Position numbers and translations under genes: made by a program. Shown here piece after piece: positions 1 to 12,978 of a stretch of DNA of 64,000 nucleotides. Source of the stretch: Oopsacas minuta. Its lineage: Eukaryota; Porifera; Hexactinellida; Lyssacinosida; Leucopsacidae. The notes beneath the pieces are model-generated. The model saw only the letters and a list, made by a program, of their open reading frames with translations. It made no database searches and had not been told where the DNA came from. The stretch covers positions 310,001 to 374,000 of the forward strand of contig JAKMXF010000222.1 in NCBI GenBank assembly GCA_024704765.1, written 5' to 3'. Numbering within the stretch: the stretch's first letter is position 1; each line of letters opens with the position of its first letter.

Positions 1-608
1 GATGAATATCAAAAAATTTATCTACTAAATAGCTCTAAATTTGTCCAATAAAGACCTTCAATTCTTCATTAATGAAAATCTAAGTTTTCTAGTCTAAATT
101 TACTTAATCACCGATATTTAATTATTCAATAGCTGCTAATTTATTGATATTTATTCAACTATGAGGAATAAATGTATGTACGTATATGTCGTGAATGAAT
201 TGGAATTGGAACTCGGACTTTCTAGCAAAATTAAAAGTCACATTACTAGCAATCCGAATTGAATATTCAATAATTAAAATACAACTTTTGTATTAGGTGA
301 CAGTACAATGTAACCGCCGAAAACCGGGCCTGTGGATTGTGGAAAAGGGGAACACCTGGAAATGGATTGAAAAATATACAAAGCGAATTCCGATTGTTTT
401 CCCGAACTAATGAATCTCCACTAACGGGATAGTTGGGTAGCATTTTGGCATCCTGGCATCCCGTTTTTGGAGGTTACACTGAAATAATGAATTTGATTTC
501 GATGGTAATTATATCACATAATTTCTCCATTGCAATTATATCGCGAATATAGTAAAGTTATGTAAAATCATATATTTTTGCTCTAAACAACAAATTCTAA
601 TTTTCTAG
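1..608. other. Intron or upstream sequence of the vinculin-like gene with one MITE
   Basis: No coding signal seen before the acceptor TTTTCTAG that ends at 608. The stretch is AT-rich and contains the inverted-repeat element at 301-481. Confidence 0.5.
301..481. mobile_element. MITE, CAGT...GTAACC family
   Basis: The left end reads CAGTACAATGTAACCGCCGA and the right end, reverse-complemented, CAGTGTAACCTCCAAAAACG. About 180 bp, no coding capacity. Relatives lie at 5768-5862 and 61622-61752. Confidence 0.6.
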
Positions 609-3600
609 CATCAGGTGGACGTGAAGGCCTAGATGAAACCCAGTTGAATCGTGAAGTAGAGTCTGTAGCAAGAGATAGTACATCTGTAGCAATGGGTGTA
701 AGAGATAGGAGAAGAGATGATATATTATTAGCTTGTGATAGATTGAGAGCTGAACAGTCTGTGTTCTCTTCTGCACTGAGAAATCTTAAGGCTAATCCCA
801 ATGATGATACTCTCCAGCATAGAATGGAAGGTAGTTCTATATAACCGATAAAATATATGTTACGTCTTTGGGACCATATTTGTACAATTTCGGACTTAGA
901 TGTAAGCTGGTATTTCAATATGTGTGTTCGATATAACAGGAGTTGACTGTATTTTTGAACATTTATTTTCAATATAGGAAGTGCAGAAATGCTCTGTAAA
1001 TACATAGACGAGCTAGACAACACGGTGAGACGTGTAATACTCGAAGAAACTGTGAAAACATTCACAGATACAGACACATCACTTAGTGAATTGATTGATG
1101 CTACAAACTTAGATGATGAAGGGACACTCAGTGAGAGAGTTGGATCATTTCGCGAACACACAAACAAACTAACTAGAGTTAGTAATTATGCAGCGTCAAA
1201 AAGCGGTGAAGAAAGAGGCGTGGCTCGAATTAGATATTTATCTGAGGAAATTGATCGCTTATCACCAAGGGTGATAACTGCCGCAGAAACAGCATTCCAT
1301 ACACGCGATACTACGAATAAAGAGCATCTAAGTATGCTAAGCCGTGAATGGTTAGATCGAGTGAAGAATTTAACTCTAGCAGTTGATGACGTAGTAGATA
1401 TGAAAGAATTTATCGTAATCTGTGAAGATAATATATATTTCTACGTAACACAGTGTAGAGACGCGTTCAAGCAAGAAGAAGCTGGCTTATTGAGTACATC
1501 TGTAATTGCTGTTAAAGTGAGTTAATTTCATAGATTTGTTACAGTAGAAGTCGAATAAGACGTAAGCACGTACTAACCTATGTCTTAATCCGAGTAGGTC
1601 TAATACGAGTTCTGCTGTAATAATAATGAAACGATTGAAATAATAAAAGTAATATCATGAATTTCTGCATAACTACGTATTTTTATCCCCTCCCTATCCA
1701 AAGCCACTCATAATTATTTAAAAAATACGTATCTTGATATCAGTTGACTTAAAATAATGGGGAATAATTCCTTGTAATCTCTGGTATTTCTGACGAATAT
1801 ACGTCTACCATTTATGTAAGATAAAGTTTATTTCAAAAGTCATAGCGTATTGCCTACCCAGTTTTTAATACTCCTATTCAAGCTTGATATGGACATATAC
1901 ATCATCCAAATGATTATCAAATTTATAATCAAATTCGTACATAATTATTACCCTAATGCGTAACCATGTGGGATTAGTTACAGTATATAATTAATATCGC
2001 TCATATAAATGTGCTACATTCCTATTTTGTCACAATGTAGGGACAGTTTCAACGAGTTAAATTCATATCCTCTTTACGTAACTCGCTCATAAGCTCATTT
2101 TCGTAACACGTTGCTTTTGACTATCTAATAAATAACTTTATTAATTAGAGAAATCACCACATCCCTGTGACATGATTATTTAATTAAAAATTTTGCTTAC
2201 AACATTTTTGTAGTCAAATTTAAAGATATTGAAAGTATGCTATTACAAACTAATTTGTTAAGTTGTGTGATAATTTATTGACGTTATTAACTGAATTGAA
2301 CTGGTGTAAGATCCCCACAAAAATGAATTATTTGCAAAAACTGTACAGTTTAGCCCCAAAATATGCACTAAAAATAGATTTAATTAGTTGTCTAATCTCT
2401 AGGTATTTTCATAAAGGATATTATTCGTAGACAATTTATTAAAATTGGAAAATAGACAATTACTTTTTATTTTCATCCAAATTGAACTCCATCAGCAATA
2501 GTATACAAGTCTAGCTAGGTATTACTCCAAAATGTTCCAGAACGCCAGCAGGAAATAATTTGAATTTGATAAAGGAATTCCATAATTATAAATTTGCAAT
2601 TGCATGTGTTTTCAGTTTAAAGTGCAAATTACCCAATTAACATTACTAAATTAATACATCCGCTTGACACTAGTTTATAGCTGTCTCAATTAATAATTGC
2701 TTCCTTCTAAAATCCTATTAATCAACTGCACATCTATTCTAGGCACATTGTCTGCGGGTATTGGACATATGTCGTGCAGAACAGATGAATCGAGAAGACG
2801 AACTCTTCTGTCGAGCACTCTCAAACCAAGCTCAGCGCTTGGAGAGAGTACTCACTCGTCTTGACGTATCAGTAGCGCAAGCATGTGCTGACATGAACAA
2901 CGAATATTCACAAACACAGGTAGCCAATTCCTGTAGAGAAATATGCCAGTGTATAAAGGAAGTTAGGCAACTAGTACAAGGTAGAGGGAGACAAACAATG
3001 CATCGTGAAGAAGCATTAGAATGGACAGAGGCCAGTTGGACATCTCAAAGTCCCTCTGGGGGTAAAAAGAAGAATCACATGTTAGCAACCCACCCGCTTA
3101 GTAAGTCGTATAGTCCTCCAAGTCAATCAAAAGGCACTGAGAGGCCCATTATGACGTCATCACCAGTACACACACAAACAGAAGGAGATCTGCTTCAAAC
3201 TCCCCCGGGATTATCTGCACTCAGTAGTAGATACAGTAATGATAGTTCTCCAGGTAAATAGCTCAAATATGAAATATAATACTGAATACACATTTATGTA
3301 AAACTGCTCTCTCAGCACGATTTCCTCAACTCTAAGGTAGACAATTTTGTACCATATACCCACAAGCAATATGATATGTACTAATAATATTTTATCCAAA
3401 GGGAGCAAAAATAAGGCGAGAACAGTTTGGAATTTCACACAAGAAGACAATACAACTCCTTTCACACGAGAATCTCCTCTATACCAACAAGACACACCCC
3501 TAGACGTGTTAGCTAGGAAATCGAATAATACACAAGACTCCACACAAGTAGGAACTGAGATATCCTATACACGAAGCCCCAGGAAGGTAGAACAATGTGA

Positions 3601-6382
3601 AAACTGGTCACAGACTACCCCACACATACCGGAAGTAATACACAAATCACATCCTTATTATCTATTCGCTCTCCCTGCTGTAGGGTTAGTTAAACATATC
3701 GTACTATCGCAACCGAAACAACTTGAAGCTGAATGTACGTCACTCACAGCTAGGACTTTGAAATTAGTCAGTCTCTGTGATGAAACTGTTGAATCCTGGA
3801 AGTTTATGGGACTACCTGAAGCACGTATGCTTAGACAAGCTAGCCAGCAGGTGACTACACTCACTCCACAGGTGATTGAAGAAGCACAGTTGTTATCGGG
3901 GCAAAGCCAATCTGTACTATCACAGGATGATATACAGAATTTAGTTGGCATTGCAAAGGAATGGGTTAATAAGCTAGGCGGGATGTTAGAACCTTTGGAG
4001 AAATTCTTGACTCCTTGGTCACATCTAGGACATTCTCTCCTTGAATTGATTTTACAGGGAAAGAGACATAGTTTAGAACGACAGTTAGAGCGATTGAATA
4101 GTCTAAGTCTGTTAGTTGTTGAGTTAGGTGACGCTAGTTTGGAGAGTTTATTCCTTATGAATAGAGGGGGAGAGACGAAAGACGCGAGAGAGATTGAACG
4201 AGCTCAGACTCAACAAAAAATACAAAATTTATCAGAAGAACTTAAGCAGATCGTATCGTTTATATTAGAATGTGCAAGGGAAACACCATTGCTTAAAGAT
4301 GACGTCATTTGCCAGGAACAAGTAGCAGTTATGTGTATTGAGTGGAGTGCAAAGATAAACGGGCTTCTCAGCTGTTCCGATCAGCTGAGCGCGGGGATAA
4401 ACCAGCCCGCACATTTCTTACTGGTTTCTATAGAAGAGGGAGCATCACGTTCTACAATACAAGCTTCTATTGCTGACTTGAAGCATTTCACTGGAGAGCT
4501 TAAAGAAATTGGGAATTTAGCAATTAGCGGTTGTACAGATCAGAATATTGTTAGGCAAGTACGTGGAGCTTCTCGTGACATGGAACGGGTAATGGTTAAG
4601 GTAACTAGCATGGTGGAAGGAATACAGATAGACAAATCTAAACTGGAAGTGAGGGAGAATCTTGAAGTACAATTGAGACATTGGGCGATAAAAGCCGCGA
4701 TTATTACCTGTCTTGTTGACGAGCTGTCTCTTCAAGTTTCAGGGCCTGTTGACCAATTAGGTGGTATAGCGCTAGCCATTAGTTTAGCTGATACGTCATC
4801 TAGTAGGGAAGAATTGAAAGAGCAACTTGAAAATATATCCGCGAATCTCTCCCGAAAAATCACACAAATGTATGCACTAGCTCAACAGGTCAATGAACCA
4901 GTACAATTAGGTGCTGCTTCTTTAATCAGACCGGTAAAAGCGTCACTAATCGCGTTAAAAACCGCAACACAGAAATTGGTGGACTCAACAATTTCTCTAT
5001 CAGAAAATTCTGAACAAGAAAATGTGAATATTTTCCAACACAGACGTCGCCAATGGACTTCACTTCTACTCAAGACAATATACGCAATGGATGCGGTTGA
5101 GGATAACAAACAAATATCTCAACTCTCAAGCCTTGTACAGGAACTATTGTTACACGGTATTCCAGAAGAATTGATACCACAGGATGAAGTAATTGAAATA
5201 GATACTCCACCATCTCCAGCATCTTCCCCAATAAAATCTAAGACAATTGAAACACAAGCTGGTACAACAGCTCCATATTCCTCATACAAAGATCCATCAA
5301 GCCCTTTTACAATGCTATCCCCAGATGAGATAAGTTATTCCTCACATACAGATCACCCATATAAACTCAGAGATACAAACCCTTTTCTATCTGATCTAAC
5401 AGCTGATGAGGTTTCATATCCAACTGACCTCACGCCCTCCCTCTCTCCTAACTCCTCATATGGTAGTGGTTTTACTTTGGGATTATCTTTAGCTTCAGTT
5501 GCTAGGAAATTACATAGACAAACAGATATGTATGTAGATGTGGGTAATCCTTTAGTGGAGATTGCTAAAGAGCTTACAAAGCAAATGCTGCATATGTCTG
5601 AACTGGCCAAAGCTAGAGGTAAGCAAAACTTATTGCAAATACAGTCAATATCGGTTTTCATGAGCAATTTGACAGAAAATACAATTAGACACTATTAATC
5701 AGTTTCGACTGAATGCCCATATATGGATAGTATTATACTAATTGGCTATTTATTTTGAAAATCTACACAGTGAATTAAACCTCCACAAACGGTTGGCAGA
5801 TGCAGGAAACAGGGTAGCCATTCTCAGCGTCCTTGGCAGCTTGTTTGTGGAGGTTACACTATATTAATTTTAGGAAATGCAGAATCTAAAATGGAGATGA
5901 TAAACATTGCAAAGAAAATAGCACAAGGCACACAACAAGTAGTAGACATAGCACACGCTATAGCCGATCAGTCTGTTGACAAACGAATGCGTTCTAACCT
6001 GAAGTATTACGCAGATATGTTACCTACATTCACTAATCAACTGAGAATCCTAGCTGATGTTAAAGCTAGCATGCCGAATGATCGATCTGCTGATACTATG
6101 TTAACTAAAAACGCGGAAAATCTAATCAAAGCTGTCTCAAAGACAATTGAAGCAGCGGAGGCAACTTGCGTTAAAGGACTACAACCTTCTAATGACCCAG
6201 AGATAAAACGTACAATCCAAATGGCGAATAAATGGAAACACAAAGTATATGCCGATAGAGTAAAAGAACAGCGATATGCGAAACGAGGACCGCTAGGCCT
6301 GCGAGTTTATTCGGAAAAAGAATCGACTATACAATTCGATAGAAAACTTCCTAAAAGCAACCCATACGAATCGTACGCGTAG
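609..6382 (+). CDS. VCL: Vinculin-like actin-linking protein, 3' part (five exons)
   Basis: Exons 609-830, 978-1516, 2743-3253, 3402-5618 and 5874-6382 join in phase through GT-AG introns to give about 1331 residues; the 5' exons lie left of the window. Vinculin couples cadherin or integrin complexes to actin. The last exon matches the vinculin tail well: DKRMRSNLKYYADMLPTF followed by TNQLRILADVKAS, and NAENLIKAVSKTIEAAEA, as in the actin- and lipid-binding five-helix bundle. Exon 2 (FREHTNKLTRVSNYA, LAVDDVVD) fits the helical repeats shared by vinculin and alpha-catenin. A Pro/Ser/Thr-rich linker (about 5200-5470) sits where vinculin has its proline hinge. The middle is longer than I expect for a standard vinculin, and the protein runs about 30 residues past the usual tail end. 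The tail assigns it to vinculin rather than alpha-catenin; exon 2 alone would not decide. Confidence 0.85.
1542..1617. mobile_element. Very short pogo-like MITE inside a vinculin intron
   Basis: 76 bp with termini CAGTAGAAGTCG and (reverse complement) CAGCAGAACTCG, flanked by TA on both sides. It lies in the 1.2-kb intron 1517-2742; nothing else was recognised in that intron. Confidence 0.5.
5768..5862. mobile_element. MITE in the last vinculin intron
   Basis: Inverted ends AACCTCCACAAAC near 5780 and GTTTGTGGAGGTT near 5843-5856; same family as 301-481. It makes up much of the 255-bp intron 5619-5873. Confidence 0.55.
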
Positions 6383-7252
6383 TATTTATCCGCCCTAATA
6401 TAACTATTCATAACTCTTTTCTTATATTTTACATTATTTCATACACTAACTGTATTGATATTTATTGCATTACATATTATTTATTATGTTTGTTGGGGAC
6501 TTTAATGCAGCAGACCCTCGCAAACCCGTGAAAGCCTGTACACCCTTTGGAAAATGTTCTAAGATTTTCAAAATGACCTAATTGTACTGCGGGCCAATAC
6601 ATAATTCTATACACCGTATTACACAGGTTGGCAGCCTTTTCATCGTTTGTACAACTTTCGAAAAAATGTACTACTAGTTCCTATAGTATTGTTCAATGCA
6701 TTTCACTAATCTGAACGAATTATTTTCCAATTGGAACAGTGCAATTCGGATGTATCTGAACAAAAAAATGCATTTTTGCGTACGATCGTTTTCTCAGTAG
6801 CTTTGATGGGAAACATGTAGCCTAGCATATTTTGAATTAAATTTTTACTCACTAATTATCTGTGATTCCATAATCTAAGCTCTAAATTTACATATGTCGC
6901 TCATCATATTTATGAAATGAATTAATTCCCAACTATTCTCTATAATGACTTGTATCCTTGAAAGGTAGATATTATCTATTTATTATCTCACAAAACATTT
7001 TGATAAGCCAAGTCTCTCCAAGTAAATTTCCTTTTACAGCTGGTTTAAATTGGGAGAATTCCTTCGGGAATCATAAAAGTGGAGCGAAAAAGTCATTGTA
7101 AATCAAAATCTAACGCGAATAGACAGACATTTAATCATTACAAACTCATATTACGATGACTTTCAAAGACTAAATTATTCTAATTTTAAAATATGTCTCC
7201 CTCTTGTATAATACAATTTGTAAATTCATTAGTTTGGGTTAATTTATACAAG
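6383..7252. other. Gene-free spacer after the vinculin-like gene
   Basis: AT-rich sequence with no sustained reading frame and no clear repeat. It should include the 3' UTR of the vinculin-like gene. Confidence 0.5.
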
Positions 7253-7674
7253 AATGTTGGAGATGGTCGACTCCAGATATTGGAGATATTTTGACGAAGG
7301 ATTCAGACACAGCCCTTAGAAATAATAGAAAATATTGCGGTTCAACTAGAATTTCACTCAATGGGCAAAATTGGAGCGAACATCTTTTAACTCAATTATA
7401 TAATTCGTATGTTCCCTGGTGAGTATTCTTTTCGTGTCGGAAATTTCTGCCAATTTTGAATTCCCAAAGTATTTCCAGCTACAGTAATAATACTAAGTTA
7501 CTAACTGAATTAATATGGTTGAATACAAACACTCATTACAACTATTCTCTTTATATCACTGACTCAACACAGTCTTATTCCATCAATAAAACGGCGAATT
7601 GTACTCGAACATACCCGAAAGGTACATACATTGCGATATCAGATTCTAAAGGCGGTTACTGGCAATTTTTGTAA
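7253..7674 (+). CDS. Possible two-exon fragment of an unknown protein
   Basis: A frame from about 7253 to 7418 ends at a strong donor (GTGAGT), and 7479-7674 follows acceptor TTTCCAG. The split Cys codon joins in phase, giving about 120 residues that end at TAA. It is rich in Asn, Thr and Tyr with several N-x-S/T sites (YNYSLYI, INKTANCT) and a few Cys, which would suit a secreted or extracellular domain. No family was recognised. No start codon was found: the acceptor at 7251-7252 is weak and upstream exons are unknown. It could be a gene remnant or chance splicing signals. Confidence 0.28.
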
Positions 7675-7767
7675 ATTTGGTATTGATTACGGGAGCGATG
7701 AGATAATTCTTAGAGTGTGAGAATACAATATATGAATTGTTAATAGGAAACATTGCTTATATGTATT

Positions 7768-7791
7768 CTGTTTGTTTGTTTGTTTGTTTGG
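7768..7791. repeat. (TTTG)n microsatellite
   Basis: Five to six tandem TTTG units in otherwise non-coding DNA. Confidence 0.8.
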
Positions 7792-8055
7792 GTATTGAAT
7801 GAAAAGCCAAGAAAATGGCATATTAGTCTCAAAGTAATTCTCATGACAATATAGAAATTGAAATATGGTGTACAATGAATTGATCGAATTATTTAGAAAT
7901 TGTTGCACTACTTACTTTCTATAGATTTCAGTGTGAGTTGGATGGATTAGTATAAATACAAGAAATGTAAGATACAAATTAGATACAAATTCAATTGAAT
8001 TCAATTGACTAAAAAAAATCATAACACAACTGTCTTCATTACAGAATAGAATATA

Positions 8056-8244
8056 ATGGAATTTAACAGAGATATATATTACAGTGACCGCATAGAGAAA
8101 TTCAAAGAATTCAACAAACTATCTGAATCAACGGCAAAAAGCTCGCGATCACATTCTAAATTCAATTCAGAAATATCCGGTGCACAAGACGACTTTGAAA
8201 GATGGCTTAATAAAACAGCCAATTATGACGTCACAATTAGATAA
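8056..8244 (+). CDS. Doubtful 62-residue ORF
   Basis: A short polar frame (begins MEFNRDIYYSDRIEKF) opens just after a good acceptor (TTCATTACAG, 8044). Charged, Ser-rich, no recognised domain. A longer hydrophobic frame (8180-8617) overlaps its end and looks like chance. Could be the last exon of a small gene or noise. Confidence 0.18.
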   Translation: MEFNRDIYYSDRIEKFKEFNKLSESTAKSSRSHSKFNSEISGAQDDFERWLNKTANYDVTIR

Positions 8245-8617
8245 TTCAGAAGAAATATATATCCTTCAGTTCATCATGCATCACTTGCTGAATCCGCGCG
8301 TTCAAATGATTAAAAGCCAACTCTCTTATTCAAGCAAGCTCACACAACTCAATCAATTCTTTTTGCAGAGCAATTATTCAGATTTGATAGTTTTACTCCA
8401 GATTTTATCACATTCTCATTACTTTGCATATTTATTGAAATCAGCATTCATTTTTAACTTTTTATGCCGCTTCTGTGCTGAACAGATAAATAAAGCATGT
8501 TATCCCTATATATTCAATATACTTATAGTTTATTACGATAATATCATACAAATTTGGAAACTATCCAAATATACAAATTGGTCAAGCAAATTTCTCAAGG
8601 ATAATTCATATGTGTAA

Positions 8618-9530
8618 TATTCCGAAATTTCAAAATGTAGCATAGGTTAACAGTGCATAAGTTAGGAGGAATTTGAGAGATTTTATTCTATTAGCAAAAT
8701 AATAATTGTTATTGCGTACTATCTACCGGGAAAATATTGCTACATTTGATGTATTTGGGAGACATTTTACGACAGATCTACTGTGTAAATTTTCAGCTTT
8801 GCTCCAAATTCTGAGACAATTTTAATAGCATTTTCAGTGCTGAGTGGACTTTTTAAATTCTGTTAACATTTAACTTAAAGATACTAACATTGCAGAAATA
8901 ACATCACCCAAGTACAAAGCTAGACTTTCAAGTAATATTCTTAACTATGAATAGTAGTATTTCAAGAATGTTAATTAAACATGACCTCAACAGCTTAAGC
9001 AATATTATAAAGTCTCAAGTGACAATGGGCTTGTACGTATGTCAGAAATATTAATTCTATAAATTTCAATTAGACCAATTACACATATTGAATTCCCCAA
9101 TGTACACCCATAATGCTAATCATTGTACAATTGAACTTCTCTTGTTATATTTCTCCACCCTTAATAAACCACTGATACTTAACCAGGCTTTCATGTGGAA
9201 TCATTGGAGTTGTATCATACGTACTATTCCTTCAGCAATGATAAGGAAATGATTGAAGTATTTCTATAATTATGATTGGTTTTTACGTGCGTGGGTAACT
9301 AATATCTATCAGCACTTATAGTTCCTGAGAGAAATATTTTGTTTGAAATTTTCTTCTGGAAACTGTTACCACAAATAATTCTCAAAAAATACACCCGTAA
9401 CATCCTTCTGGAGAATTTCATGGTGCACAGTTAGAAACTATCGCTAATCCAAACAGCCCGGCACCAAAAAATACAAGATCGTTCCGATCGGTGAATTTTG
9501 TTCGGATTAATAAATAGCATTGAAAGAATC
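8618..9530. other. Gene-free AT-rich stretch
   Basis: No coding frame, repeat array or RNA gene seen. Confidence 0.45.
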
Positions 9531-9832
9531 CAAGTTGTATAATACGTGATCTATTTGAACGTATTATACGTCTAGGTTAATCTCGAAATAGGAGATTTTG
9601 ACATTTTGGACTTGTATAAATCACACGTATTATCAAGCATTATATAATTTTGTCAGCTAAGCTAATACTTCTCATTAACAATTCGAGAACTTCTGTTTTC
9701 ATGCGAAATAAATTGCAGAAATCAGCCCAATAGAAGTTACGTCGACCAAAAATTGTAGGTTGAACGTATACGAATTGTAAAATCGTATTATACGTAATAC
9801 GTCCTCATTAAAAGACGTATTAAACAACTGAA
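9531..9832. mobile_element. Inverted-repeat element, AAGTTGTATAATACG family, copy 1
   Basis: Left end AGTTGTATAATACG and right end CGTATTAAACAACT are inverted repeats. The interior (for example ATAGAAGTTACGTCGACC and CTCGAAATAGGAGATTTTG) recurs in reverse orientation at 49974-50205. Non-coding. Confidence 0.6.
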
Positions 9833-9889
9833 GAAATAATACTATATGATCTAGAATTACATATTTAAACAAGATGAAAACGGGGCACC

Positions 9890-10705
9890 TGTATTAGGTC
9901 GAATTACGGTGTTGGCATTAGGTCGAATTTACTATGTATGCTCTAGGTCGAATTCCGTGTGTTGGCATTAGGTCGAATTCCGTGTGTTGGCATTAGGTCG
10001 AATTCCGTGTGTTGGCATTAGGTCGAATTTCGTGTGTTGGCATTAGGTCGAATTTACTATGTATGCGCATTAGGTCGAATTTACTATGTATGCTCTAGGT
10101 CGAATTTCGTGTGTTGGCATTAGGTCGAATTCCGTGTGTTGGCATTAGGTCGAATTTACTATGTATGCAGCATTAGGTCGAATTTCATTGTTTACAATAA
10201 GTCGAATTCGGAGCGCATCCACTAGGTCGAATTCTATTTTAGCTAAGTTGTCAATAGAGCGAATGTATATTAGCTATGAATATCACTTTTATAACGCCAA
10301 TTCATATTTTGAGAAACACTGAATGCTTCCTTAAATTTCTAAAAAACCTGCACAAACGTTTTAAAAGCAAAAAATCCAGCGATCCCTCATTTTGCAAACT
10401 TTTCTAATAATTAATCCAACAAAGGTCCATCCAAACACAAAATTAGCATGGACTCCACATCCCCGTCCCTAGGTAGCTCAATAACGAGTACAATTGAAAA
10501 CTCCCAGACCGATAATGTAGTGAACAAAATCCCTAATCCCCTCCCAATGGTACGGGTTTATAATTAATATAATAAAATGTCCTATCACGTCCTCGTTTCT
10601 ATAAATCCATTTTCTATATCGATCTATTGACAACATAGCTAAAATAAATTCGATCTATCACAATATCTTAATTCGACCTAATGCCAACACCGGAATTCGA
10701 CCTAA
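9890..10705. mobile_element. Element with arrays of a TTAGGTCGAATT motif at inverted ends
   Basis: From 9892 to about 10235 the core TTAGGTCGAATT recurs at least a dozen times. Most copies sit in a unit of about 25 bp that includes CCGTGTGTTGGCA; others carry TACTATGTATGC spacers. Two reverse-oriented copies (AATTCGACCTAATGC) end at about 10705, and AACACCGGAATTCGACC there mirrors GGTCGAATTACGGTGTT at the left. The 400-bp interior has no ORF. This looks like a non-autonomous element with expanded subterminal repeats, not a plain satellite. Confidence 0.55.
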
Positions 10706-12954
10706 TGCAGCTCTCCCATGAAAACGCTGTCAAAATGTGCAAATTTTGACAATTTTCAAAAATTGTATCGCATTATGCCCTGTACCGATTAGCAATTGTA
10801 TACTGTAGCAACAAACAAACGGATATATACAACAATTAAGACAATAGGATTTGCTCGAGACGCTACTAACATCAGTCATAGTTTCCAGTGATAACAATTA
10901 ACACAGATACCTCATACTACAAAGGCGATTACCTAACATTTTCAAATACTGTTAAATTTGAATTAATTATGAACCATTACTCATACTTTCTAAACAGCTC
11001 CATTTCTCGTAAAGGTTCATTGAATCCTTACTGTTGTATAATGGTTACATCAAAATCTTTTGAGACTTTTCAACGAACATAGACCAAACACTTCAATGCT
11101 TTCCAATTCTGGCTAAACGGTGTCGGCTGTTACAATATAATAACAGTCATAAATTATTGAATATCTCGAATTAATATACACTTTTATATTTAATCGGCTT
11201 TAAGAAAGAAATTGTGTATCAGTCGAATGGTTCCTTTGATATTACCTTATTGGGGTCATGAAAAGAAGTACAGCAGTACAACAGTCCTACTTAAACACCA
11301 TTCATTTAAGCTATGTTGCTAATTGACCTATATATTCATGTTAAACTATTCGAGTAATATGAAAGCTGTATTTATTCGTTTATTGTGTATATGGGCTGTT
11401 CGTGTAACAATGTGCTTAAGTCTATTAAGTGAACTAACGTATTGTTATTCTCATGAGTTGTACTATACAACACTAAAATTTTGAATTTAACAGTGTCTAT
11501 TATTTGACACAATAAATGAATTACTGTAGCCTTACCCTTATCATACTTTCTAGCCGCTTGTAATAATTTCCCAAATTTAACGTTTACCCCCCCTCCCCTA
11601 ATCAATCCGAAAATATCCAGACATATAGCATAAAAGTGTTCAAATTGAATAGGAACTTACCTTTGGGGAATTTCGCATTTTGATTTGAGTGATCCATTAT
11701 TTCGCTTTCCTACGGGAATCTTGAAATTATACGAAATATCTATACATCTCTATATACACTTGACAGTTGGCATTAACAAATGGTTTCTGAAGAAGGAAAT
11801 ACATAATACATGAATTATTATAATCATCCATCATATCATGATATCCACAAACGTGGTCACAATTCTAATTCGAGAGTTTATATGATCAACAATATAAAAT
11901 TGAAAATACATGAGATCATTAAGCCACACCCCTCATTCATGGAATCAAGAAATTTCTCAAAATCATGACGCAAAATATAGTCATTAGCCTAAGGACGGTT
12001 GGTGAAATATTCAATCTCATCTTGTGGGCGATGACAATACATCGCAAAAATAGCTGACTGATAAAATTACTGTCACCACATACACATGTGAATGCAAATA
12101 TACAGACATCTTCCTCAATATTTTTGGAATATGTTATTACATTAATATCCCACGCGATGTGAATATTTATCCAAATTCTTAGAAACAAGGGTTAATTTTA
12201 GAATTATTATCTTGATTTTTCAACCATAATAAGGAACGAAATTCTCTTCATTATTCTAAGAACCTGCCGGGCGCTATTGAGCAAACAATATACAGGTTTA
12301 CAATTCTGAATTAGAAGTGTCTACTGTCAAAAATTTCGCGAATTATATGCACCTGAGTTGTAAGGCATAATAATCAAATATTATTAAGTTGTTTTGACCT
12401 TTTATGGAGAAAATAAACTAATATCTATATTGTGCAATTAATAAGACACATTGCACCACAATCTGAAGTAAGAGTGTAAAGTTGAATATTTTGTATAAGG
12501 TCTCTAAAGCAACTCGGCTGAAATATGTCAACTATAAAATTGTGGCTAATATTATGAATTAAACTGGGAATTACACAAGTATCTTAGGCAACGAAGCAGG
12601 GACGTGTGTTAGTACAGAAATCATTGCATCTGGCCAGATTGCTATGATGCCATCGAACCTCCTTTATTCCAGGTAGTGTAATTATGTATTTGGACATGCA
12701 CCATGGATCATTAGCTACAACAAAATTCTACTCCTTTTTGTTGGCAGTATAGCATTCAGGGACGTCGCCAGGATTTTTCATCTAGGGGACATTGCCCCCC
12801 CTGGCGACGCCCTTGCATGCATTGGTCAAGGTAGAAACCAACACGACTATATATTTATTCGTAGCTCAACTAAAAAATCAAATTTAAATCCAACAAATAT
12901 ACCCAATATTGTCAAAAAGGTGCCTTTTATGTTGTAGTTACATTTAACATTTTA
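10706..12954. other. Gene-free stretch
   Basis: Only short frames without family resemblance. One hairpin-like remnant lies at about 12758-12812 (GGGACGTCGCCAGG and CCTGGCGACGCCC), probably the ends of a small inverted-repeat element. Confidence 0.4.
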
Positions 12955-12978
12955 TTGCAATATTATACATTAGCAGAA

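Noticed and set aside
583-1167. 194-residue minus-strand ORF
   Set aside because: It is antisense to two well-supported vinculin exons, Ser-rich and without family resemblance; a shadow frame.
8180-8617. 145-residue plus-strand ORF
   Set aside because: Low-complexity hydrophobic composition typical of AT-rich DNA, no motif and no splice or start context.
9890-10235. CRISPR-like regularly spaced repeats
   Set aside because: The host is a eukaryote, units are contiguous with variable spacers of only two kinds, and inverted copies lie at the far end; this is a repeat element.
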